This document shows, one piece after another, positions 1 to 4,512 of a stretch of DNA of 5,190 nucleotides (position 1 is its first letter; each line of letters opens with the position of its first letter). The notes beneath the pieces were generated by a model, which was not told the DNA's origin, ran no database searches, and worked only from the letters and a program-made list of their open reading frames with translations. A program made the translations under genes and the position numbers. Origin of the DNA: Candidatus Accumulibacter sp. UBA704 (GTDB lineage Bacteria; Pseudomonadota; Gammaproteobacteria; Burkholderiales; Rhodocyclaceae); assembly GCA_002304785.1 (NCBI GenBank), contig DBMG01000046.1, forward strand, positions 1 through 5,190, in the 5' to 3' direction.

Positions 1-38
1 CCCTTAAGTGGATGACGCGGTGAATCACAACAAGAAGA

Positions 39-66
39 GAGGAGCCGTCCCAAAAGCCGGCTCTTC
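39..66. repeat. Leader hairpin upstream of the regulator
   Basis: GAGGAGCCG (39-47) pairs with CGGCTCTTC (58-66) to give a 9-bp stem with one G-T wobble and a 10-base loop. No T tract follows on the plus strand. Read on the minus strand the stem is followed by a moderately T-rich stretch, so a weak minus-strand terminator for read-through is possible but not convincing. The rest of 1-150 shows no gene and no other clear signal. Confidence 0.3.
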
Positions 67-150
67 CCTAACTCTAAAGGCTGCTTGACCGCCATCGGCG
101 ACCAGAAAGCGCGGCTTAGCCGGAACTCCGTCTCTGTTCAACGAGGACAC

Positions 151-156
151 TATTAA
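151..156 (+). promoter_or_regulatory. Possible -10 box of the regulator promoter
   Basis: TATTAA resembles a sigma-70 -10 hexamer and lies just before a palindrome and the ribosome binding site. I find no good -35 hexamer 15-18 bases upstream. The call rests mainly on position: transcription would begin near 162-164, inside the palindrome at 159-177. This is weak evidence. Confidence 0.2.
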
Positions 157-158
157 GG

Positions 159-177
159 TACCATGTGAGACATGTTA
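159..177. promoter_or_regulatory. Candidate GntR operator palindrome
   Basis: CATGT-gag-ACATG (162-174) is a perfect 5+5 inverted repeat around three bases. After one mismatch on each side it extends with TA (159-160) and TA (176-177). It ends where the SD of the regulator gene begins. Short palindromes of this size are typical operators for dimeric GntR/FadR-family regulators, which often repress their own genes. The half-sites do not exactly fit the commonly quoted FadR-subfamily consensus built on GT...AC. Assigning it to this regulator is inference from symmetry and position. Confidence 0.45.
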
Positions 178-184
178 GAAGGAG
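177..184 (+). promoter_or_regulatory. Ribosome binding site fixing the regulator start at GTG 192
   Basis: AGAAGGAG lies seven bases before the GTG at 192. The upstream in-frame GTG at 165 has no SD and would put this motif inside the coding region, so 192 is preferred. Confidence 0.8.
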
Positions 185-191
185 TACGGTT

Positions 192-938
192 GTGACATCG
201 CTGAAAAACATAAAGACTGGTTCGCTTCGATCGCAAGTATATGCGCAGTTGAAGAACCAACTAATTGCTGGCGTTTGGAAGCCGGGCGAAAAACTTCCCT
301 CCGAAAACGAGCTCTGCGCGTCCCTCGGAGTCAGCAGAGTGACAGTACGTGCAGCCATCCAGCAACTAGAAATCCTGGGCTTGGTGGAAACACGGCATGG
401 TGGCGGGAATTTCGTCAAGGAATACTCGCCGTTGAACACCATGGATAATTTTCACCCGCGGATTCAAATCAATGAGAACCAGGACATCATCACGGTTCTC
501 GAATATCGCAAGATCATTGAAAAGGGGACTATCGGACTGGTCGCCCCCAAGATCACGGCAGAGGACATCGAAAAGCTCGAAGCGACTTATGCGCTCATGG
601 TTTCGCTTTCGGGGACAAACCAGCCGCAGAAGCAGGCTGACGCAGACCATCTATTTCATTACCAGTTGGCTCAAATTGCCAACAATCCCATCATCACCAA
701 AGTGTACGAAATCATCAACGTGATCCTGTCATCGGCTATGGTTGATATCGTCACGCTATTGGGAACCGAAATGGGGCTCCGTTACCACCGACTGCTGATC
801 GACGCGTTGAGAAACGGTGACAAGACACTTTGCGAGTCAATGATGGAAGCGCATATTGAAGAGACCATCCAAAAAATCAGGACCATTCAGAAGAATCGGT
901 TGCAGGAAACAGCTCCGGTAGAACCCCCCGTAAACTGA
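192..938 (+). CDS. GntR family transcriptional regulator, FadR/FCD subfamily
   Basis: DNA-binding regulator of 248 residues, a normal length for the FadR subfamily. Residues 11-77 form the GntR winged helix: a LRSQVYAQLKNQLIAG helix, the PGEKLPSENELCASLGVSRVTVRAAIQQLE recognition region (with the family PGxxLPSE and VSRxTVRxA signatures, written in pieces), then a wing ending GGGNFV. Residues from about 100 to 232 fit an all-helical FCD ligand domain. The usual four metal ligands appear present: D152 and H156 (DHLFH), H199 (YHRLL) and H221 (EAHIEE). Members of this group commonly sense small organic acids, sugar acids or their derivatives. The start is GTG 192 because of the AGAAGGAG site; a longer form from GTG 165 (257 residues) is less likely. 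The gene is convergent with the dehydrogenase/transketolase cluster, so it is likely its local regulator, but this is inferred from proximity. Its base use looks somewhat more AT-rich than the neighbouring enzymes. The true effector is unknown. Confidence 0.93.
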   Translation: MTSLKNIKTGSLRSQVYAQLKNQLIAGVWKPGEKLPSENELCASLGVSRVTVRAAIQQLEILGLVETRHGGGNFVKEYSPLNTMDNFHPRIQINENQDIITVLEYRKIIEKGTIGLVAPKITAEDIEKLEATYALMVSLSGTNQPQKQADADHLFHYQLAQIANNPIITKVYEIINVILSSAMVDIVTLLGTEMGLRYHRLLIDALRNGDKTLCESMMEAHIEETIQKIRTIQKNRLQETAPVEPPVN

Positions 939-944
939 ATCAGT

Positions 945-1000
945 AGCTGGCCAAAGGCCGCCTGCCGGCTCCGCGCATAACGCTACGGAGCGAGCCAGCT
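945..1000. terminator. Inverted repeats between convergent genes, possible bidirectional terminator
   Basis: AGCTGGC (945-951) pairs with GCCAGCT (994-1000), and inside it GCTCCG (968-973) pairs with CGGAGC (986-991). A small GGCC-aaa-GGCC hairpin (949-959) overlaps the left arm. The structure sits between the regulator stop and the SDR stop, where both transcripts should end. Neither strand has a clear T run after the stem, so it is not a classic intrinsic terminator. It may act with Rho or as a 3'-end stabiliser. Confidence 0.35.
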
Positions 1001-1018
1001 TGCCCGTTTCCCGCCTCC

Positions 1019-1771
1019 TCAGTACGCCGTCAACCCGCCATCGACCGGAAGCGCGACGCCATTGAGGAACGACGCTTCGTCGGAGGCCAGATAGAGCGCG
1101 GCGTTGGCCACGTCGAGTTCAGTCGCGAGTCGGCCAAGCGGGACTTCGCCAAGGCGTTCCTCTTTCTTCTTTGGGTCCTGGAACAGGATCTGTACGAGCG
1201 GTGTATCGACCGTGCTCGGATGGATCGAGTTGCAGCGGATATTGTCCTTGGCATAACGGACGCCGACCGTCTTGGTCATCAGAGTGACCGCGCCTTTGGT
1301 GATCGTGTAGGCCTCAGTCGTGTATTTGTGACCGACCAGGCCGCAGATCGATGACATGTTGATGATCGAGCCGCCACCGCCCCGGCGCATGATCGGGATG
1401 GCGTGCTTGATACCGAGAAACGGGCCTTTTACGTTTACCGCCAGCATGGCGTCGAGGTTCTCTTCCTTCATCTCCTCGATCGGCTCGCGGATGTTGATTC
1501 CGGCGTTGTTGACGAGCACGTCGAGCCGGCCGAATCTAGCGACGACAGTGGCTGCCGCGGCGATCCAGCTTTGCTCCTGGGTGACGTTGAGCAACTGGAA
1601 GCAGGCCTTGCCGCCCAGCCCCTCGATGGCGGCGACGGTCGCGTTACCAGCCTCGGCGTTCATGTCGCAGACGATGACCGTCGCGCCTTCATCGGCAAAG
1701 CGCCGCGCGATCGCCGCACCCAGTCCCTGCGCCGCGCCGGTGACCAGCGCAATCTTGTTCTTCAGTCGCAT
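1019..1771 (-). CDS. SDR family NAD(P)-dependent oxidoreductase
   Basis: Cytosolic classical short-chain dehydrogenase of 250 residues, the usual length. Visible motifs are the cofactor loop TGAAQGLG (11-18), D36 at the end of the second strand (which favours NAD over NADP), NNAG (88-91), structural/catalytic N113, catalytic S141, Y155 and K159 (YTITK), and the C-terminal LPVDGG segment. S141 and Y155 are 14 apart, one more than the usual 13, so the loop between them carries one extra residue. YxxxK is followed by glycine and preceded by threonine rather than the common serine. A GGGGAAGG SD (1778-1785) six bases before the ATG supports the start. It is the last gene of the cluster, 54 bases after garR. 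The family oxidises or reduces hydroxyl/keto groups of sugars, steroids, acyl-ACPs and many others, and the substrate cannot be read from motifs. The context and the NVT and NNAGINIREP segments would fit a sugar-acid enzyme of gluconate 5-dehydrogenase type, but that is inference. A FabG role is unlikely here. Confidence 0.93.
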   Translation of the reverse strand: MRLKNKIALVTGAAQGLGAAIARRFADEGATVIVCDMNAEAGNATVAAIEGLGGKACFQLLNVTQEQSWIAAAATVVARFGRLDVLVNNAGINIREPIEEMKEENLDAMLAVNVKGPFLGIKHAIPIMRRGGGGSIINMSSICGLVGHKYTTEAYTITKGAVTLMTKTVGVRYAKDNIRCNSIHPSTVDTPLVQILFQDPKKKEERLGEVPLGRLATELDVANAALYLASDEASFLNGVALPVDGGLTAY

Positions 1772-1777
1772 CGTAAA

Positions 1778-1785
1778 CCTTCCCC
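1778..1785 (-). promoter_or_regulatory. SD of the SDR gene, directly after the hairpin
   Basis: GGGGAAGG on the minus strand, six bases before the ATG. It begins four bases after the 3' arm of the 1789-1816 hairpin in the transcript, so folding could affect ribosome access or protect the message. Confidence 0.6.
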
Positions 1786-1788
1786 TGG

Positions 1789-1816
1789 CAGGAGCACGCC
1801 GATGGCGTGCATCCTG
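1789..1816 (-). repeat. Intergenic 12-bp hairpin between garR and the SDR gene
   Basis: On the plus strand, CAGGAGCACGCC (1789-1800) pairs with GGCGTGC (1804-1810) and TCCTG (1812-1816). That is twelve paired positions with a three-base loop (1801-1803) and a single bulged A at 1811. It fills most of the garR-SDR gap. In the minus-strand transcript no U run follows, so it is not a standard intrinsic terminator. An mRNA-stabilising or processing element, or a REP-like palindrome, is more likely. The pairing is seen directly; the role is inferred. Confidence 0.65.
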
Positions 1817-1825
1817 TGACGTCTT

Positions 1826-2707
1826 CTACTTGCGCACTTCGACCTTGGCCAATTTCTCGTAGTGTCGGACGATGGCGCTGTGATCGTTGGCGCCGAAGTC
1901 GTCGTTCTTGAGCGCCTGCAGCGTCTCCATGATGTTTGCCGTGAGCGGCACCGGAACATTGAGGGCGTGCGCGGTATCAAGTGCGTTCTGCAGATCCTTG
2001 ATGTGCAGTTCGATGCGGAATCCGGGTTTGAAATTGCCGTCGAGGATCATCGGCACCTTGGCGTTCATTACCGTTGAGCCGGCCAATCCCCCCTTGATGG
2101 CGTTGAACACGGCTTCGGGATTCACCCCGGCCTTGGTGGCCAGGACGAATGCCTCAGAGACGGCAGCGATGTTCAATGCAACGATGATCTGGTTGGCGAG
2201 CTTGGTGACGTTGCCAGCACCGATGTCGCCGACATGAACAGCCGACGACCCCATTTTCTCGAGAATCGGCTTGACCATCTCGAAGGCCTTGGCATCGCCG
2301 CCGACCATGATCGCGAGCGTGCCTTCGATGGCTTTCGGTTCGCCGCCGGAAACCGGGGCGTCGAGCATGACGATTCCCTTTGCCTTGGCCGCCGCGCAGA
2401 TTTCCTGCGCCGCGCCGGGGGCAATTGAGCTCATGTCGACGAGGATGGTGCCGGGCTTTGCGCCTTCGATCACGCCGTTTTCTCCAAGCACGGCTTCCTT
2501 GACGTGCGGGGAGTTGGGTAGCATGGTGATGATGACGTCGCTTCGCGCCGCGACATCCTTGTTGGAAGTGCCGGCCTTGGCGCCAAGCACAACCAGATCG
2601 TCCACCGTTGCGAACTTGTCATAGACGGTGAGGGCGTAACCGGCGTTAATCAGGTTCTTGGCCATGGGGCGGCCCATGATTCCGAGGCCGATGAATCCGA
2701 TGTTCAT
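1826..2707 (-). CDS. garR: 2-hydroxy-3-oxopropionate (tartronate semialdehyde) reductase
   Basis: Reduces tartronate semialdehyde to D-glycerate with NAD(P)H in the cytosol (EC 1.1.1.60), feeding glycerate kinase and lower glycolysis. The 293 residues match the length of beta-hydroxyacid dehydrogenases. The protein follows enterobacterial GarR/GlxR closely as I recall it: GFIGLGIMGRPMAKNL nucleotide-binding start (glycine motif 7-12), TMLPNSPHVKE (61-71), substrate motif DAPVSGGEPKA (116-126), GAGNVTKLANQ (163-173) with catalytic K169, FKPGFRIELHIKDL (226-239) with K237-D238, and the C-terminal YEKLAKVEV. These details favour GarR over 3-hydroxyisobutyrate dehydrogenase. The ATG is preceded by TAGGAG (2715-2720) seven bases away. 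That SD contains the TAG stop of the upstream transketolase gene, so the two are probably translationally coupled. No glyoxylate carboligase, hydroxypyruvate isomerase, glucarate aldolase or glycerate kinase is visible nearby, so the source of its substrate here is open. Activity on a related semialdehyde is possible. Confidence 0.92.
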   Translation of the reverse strand: MNIGFIGLGIMGRPMAKNLINAGYALTVYDKFATVDDLVVLGAKAGTSNKDVAARSDVIITMLPNSPHVKEAVLGENGVIEGAKPGTILVDMSSIAPGAAQEICAAAKAKGIVMLDAPVSGGEPKAIEGTLAIMVGGDAKAFEMVKPILEKMGSSAVHVGDIGAGNVTKLANQIIVALNIAAVSEAFVLATKAGVNPEAVFNAIKGGLAGSTVMNAKVPMILDGNFKPGFRIELHIKDLQNALDTAHALNVPVPLTANIMETLQALKNDDFGANDHSAIVRHYEKLAKVEVRK

Positions 2708-2714
2708 GGTGTTT

Positions 2715-2720
2715 CTCCTA
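2715..2720 (-). promoter_or_regulatory. garR SD overlapping the transketolase stop codon
   Basis: TAGGAG on the minus strand contains the TAG stop of the transketolase C-terminal gene (2718-2720) and lies seven bases before the garR ATG. This arrangement favours translational coupling of the two genes. Confidence 0.7.
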
Positions 2721-3653
2721 ATTCTTCAAGGCTTTCTTGGCCGCCCGGGCAATATCGTGCTCGGTCAGTCCGAACTTCTCGAGCAACTCGCCGTAGCTGT
2801 GCGCCGAAGTGCCGAATTCGTCGTTGATGCCGATCTGTTCGAACGGCAGGTTAACTTCTCCCATGATCAGCGCAGCGATTGCGCTGCCCAGGCCGCCGAT
2901 CTTGGTGGACTCATCGGCGGTAACGATCGCTTTCTTGCCGGCTGCATACTTGAGAATCTCGCTCTTCCTAAGCGGTTTCAGAGAACTGACGTTGATAACC
3001 TCGGCCGAGATGCCTTCGTCCTTCAGGAGTGCGGCGGCCTCGACCGATTTCCAGACCATCGCGCCGGTGGCGAAGATGACGACGTCGCTGCCCTCGACGA
3101 TGCGGTACATCTTGCCAATCTCGTAGTCGCCCTCGACCGGCGTATAGACCGGGAGATCGTTGCGGTTGACGCGGATATAGACCGGTCCTTTGTGCGTCAG
3201 CGTCGCCTTCACCATCTTGCGTGTTTCGACGGCATCGATGGGGCTGAGCACCGTCATGCCGGGAATGGTGCACATGATATTGGCTTCTTCGATCGACTGG
3301 TGCGTCTTGCCGTCGCCAAAATCGGAAAGCCCACAGCTTGAACCGCAGATTCTGACATTGGCTTGCGGGATGGCGATGCCGCAGCGAATCTGGTCGTAGG
3401 CACGACCGACGGCGAATACCGCGAAGGTGCTGTAGAACGGGATCTTGCCGGCCAGCGCTAGGCCGGCCGCCGTCGATGCCATGTTCTGTTCGGCGATGCC
3501 CATTTCAAAATGGCGATCGGGAAAGGCGTCCTTGAACAGGCAGGACATGGTTGATTTTCCGAGGTCGGCTTCAAGGACGACGATGTCCGGATTCGTCTTG
3601 CCGAATTCGACCAGCGCCTCACCGTAGGCCATGCGCAAGCTTTTCATTTCCAT
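2718..3653 (-). CDS. Transketolase, C-terminal (pyrimidine-binding) subunit
   Basis: Second half of a split, thiamine-diphosphate-dependent transketolase (311 residues, typical for split C subunits). It supplies the pyrimidine-binding domain and the C-terminal domain and should act only with the N subunit encoded just upstream. Visible features are GIAEQNM (52-58) with E55, the glutamate that activates the aminopyrimidine ring of ThDP; the STFAVFAVGRAYDQIR segment (75-90); GKTHQS (115-120) with H118; and the Rossmann-like C-terminal domain from about residue 188 (SDVVIFATGAMV), with GGLGSAI at 253-259. Where many relatives have EEH before the GGLGS motif, this protein has DEST (247-250). The ATG is two bases after the N-subunit stop, and AAGGAG (3665-3670) lies inside the end of that gene, 11 bases before the ATG. 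A second in-frame ATG two codons later is further from the SD. Pyruvate dehydrogenase E1 beta and DXS are excluded by the partner gene and lengths. The ketose donor is unknown; context suggests a specialised substrate. Confidence 0.92.
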   Translation of the reverse strand: MEMKSLRMAYGEALVEFGKTNPDIVVLEADLGKSTMSCLFKDAFPDRHFEMGIAEQNMASTAAGLALAGKIPFYSTFAVFAVGRAYDQIRCGIAIPQANVRICGSSCGLSDFGDGKTHQSIEEANIMCTIPGMTVLSPIDAVETRKMVKATLTHKGPVYIRVNRNDLPVYTPVEGDYEIGKMYRIVEGSDVVIFATGAMVWKSVEAAALLKDEGISAEVINVSSLKPLRKSEILKYAAGKKAIVTADESTKIGGLGSAIAALIMGEVNLPFEQIGINDEFGTSAHSYGELLEKFGLTEHDIARAAKKALKN

Positions 3654-3655
3654 GA

Positions 3656-4492
3656 TCAGATCGTCTCCTTCTGCGCTTCGAGTTCGGCCTTGGCCTGCGC
3701 ATATTTGGCTTCGTCAAAGATGCCGTTGTGATAGGTCGGCGTATTCTCGGCAAAGGAGACTCCCTTGCCCTTGATGGTGTCCAGGATGATAAGCGTCGGC
3801 TTGCCCTTGATCGTTTTGGCCTGGTTGATCCCGGCGATGATCTGTCCGATGTCGTGACCATCAACCTTGAGGACTTCCCAGCCGAATGCCGCCCATTTCC
3901 TGTCCAGGTCCGGAATGCTGAAGATGTCTTCGGTGCGGCCCGTCGCCTGAATCTTGTTCCAGTCGAGAAACGCCGTCAGATTGTCCAGCTTGAAGTTGCT
4001 CGCGGCCATCGCGGCTTCCCACAGCTGCCCTTCGGACTGTTCGCCGTCACCCATGATCACGTAGACCCGGTTGGGAATCTTGTCCAACCGCAGCGCGAGC
4101 GACATGCCGACTCCGAGCGAAAGCCCTTGTCCCAGGGACCCTGTGACGGCCTCGATCCCGGGAACGGTCAGATCCGGGTGCCCCTGAAGCAGGCCGTTCA
4201 GACTTTTCACCCGCTGCAATTCTTCGCGGGGGAAGTAGCCAAGTTCGCAAAGTGCAGCATACTGAATCAGCGCCGCATGGCCTTTGGACAGCAGCAGGCG
4301 ATCACGCTCCGGGTTTTTCGGATTGTTTCTATCCACGTTCATCGAGTGGAAATAGAGCACTGCCATGGTCTCGGCCAGCGAGCTTGATCCTCCCCAATGC
4401 CCCGCCTTCCCGGTGCCAATCATCTCCAGCACATTGCAACGCAGTTGCAGTGCTATTGCTTTGAGTTCCCTGATTACTGCTTCGTTTGCCAC
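3656..4492 (-). CDS. Transketolase, N-terminal (ThDP diphosphate-binding) subunit
   Basis: First half of a split transketolase, 278 residues, the usual size for this subunit. The family moves a two-carbon ketol unit from a ketose to an aldose. Visible features are GHWGGSSS (31-38), in which the second residue after GH is W where canonical full-length enzymes have P; RDRLLLSKGHAA (63-74) with the conserved SKGHA; HPDLTVPGIEAVTGSLGQGLS (105-125, quoted in parts: TGSLGQGLS at 117-125); and the ThDP/metal motif GDGEQSEGQLWEA (148-160) closing with DWNKIQATG (177-185), where N179 is the likely metal ligand. GKPTLIILDTIKGKGV (230-245) is the conserved end of the domain. The start is GTG (4490-4492) with AAGGAG six bases upstream; no internal ATG gives a complete domain. 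It lies 20 bases after the dehydrogenase stop and 2 bases before the C subunit. Split enzymes of this type occur in housekeeping roles but also in dedicated pathways, such as D-apiose and sulfoquinovose degradation. Here the isomerases and kinases of those pathways are not in view. Confidence 0.92.
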   Translation of the reverse strand: MANEAVIRELKAIALQLRCNVLEMIGTGKAGHWGGSSSLAETMAVLYFHSMNVDRNNPKNPERDRLLLSKGHAALIQYAALCELGYFPREELQRVKSLNGLLQGHPDLTVPGIEAVTGSLGQGLSLGVGMSLALRLDKIPNRVYVIMGDGEQSEGQLWEAAMAASNFKLDNLTAFLDWNKIQATGRTEDIFSIPDLDRKWAAFGWEVLKVDGHDIGQIIAGINQAKTIKGKPTLIILDTIKGKGVSFAENTPTYHNGIFDEAKYAQAKAELEAQKETI

Positions 4493-4498
4493 GTGATT

Positions 4499-4504
4499 CT
4501 CCTT
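4499..4504 (-). promoter_or_regulatory. SD fixing the GTG start of the transketolase N subunit
   Basis: AAGGAG on the minus strand lies six bases before the GTG at 4492 and just after the dehydrogenase stop. It decides for this non-ATG start. Confidence 0.75.
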
Positions 4505-4512
4505 GATGAAGA

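Noticed and set aside
85..90. TTGACC as a -35 box
   Set aside because: No acceptable -10 hexamer lies 16-18 bases downstream, and it is too far from the TATTAA at 151.
163..168. ATG-TGA start-stop pair before the regulator as a regulatory mini-ORF
   Set aside because: It lacks an SD and is explained by the palindrome that contains it.
165..191. Longer regulator start at GTG 165
   Set aside because: No SD precedes it, and the strong AGAAGGAG site for GTG 192 would fall inside the coding region; the extra nine residues do not belong to the GntR domain.
116..650. Minus-strand open frames over the regulator leader and gene
   Set aside because: They overlap a clear GntR gene in antisense, with low-complexity or unrecognisable translations and no ribosome binding site.
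945..1000. Confident Rho-independent terminator
   Set aside because: The stems are present but neither strand has the U-rich tail; kept only as a low-confidence terminator.
2658..4387. Long plus-strand open frames opposite garR and the transketolase genes (for example 2658-3341 and 3728-4387)
   Set aside because: They are antisense to well-recognised proteins, show no family resemblance or SD, and are expected in GC-rich coding DNA with strong wobble bias.
3656..4492. Assignment as the apiose (AptAB) or sulfosugar (SqwGH) transketolase
   Set aside because: Both use split transketolases, but their isomerase, kinase or other marker genes are not in the window and no diagnostic motif is known to me.
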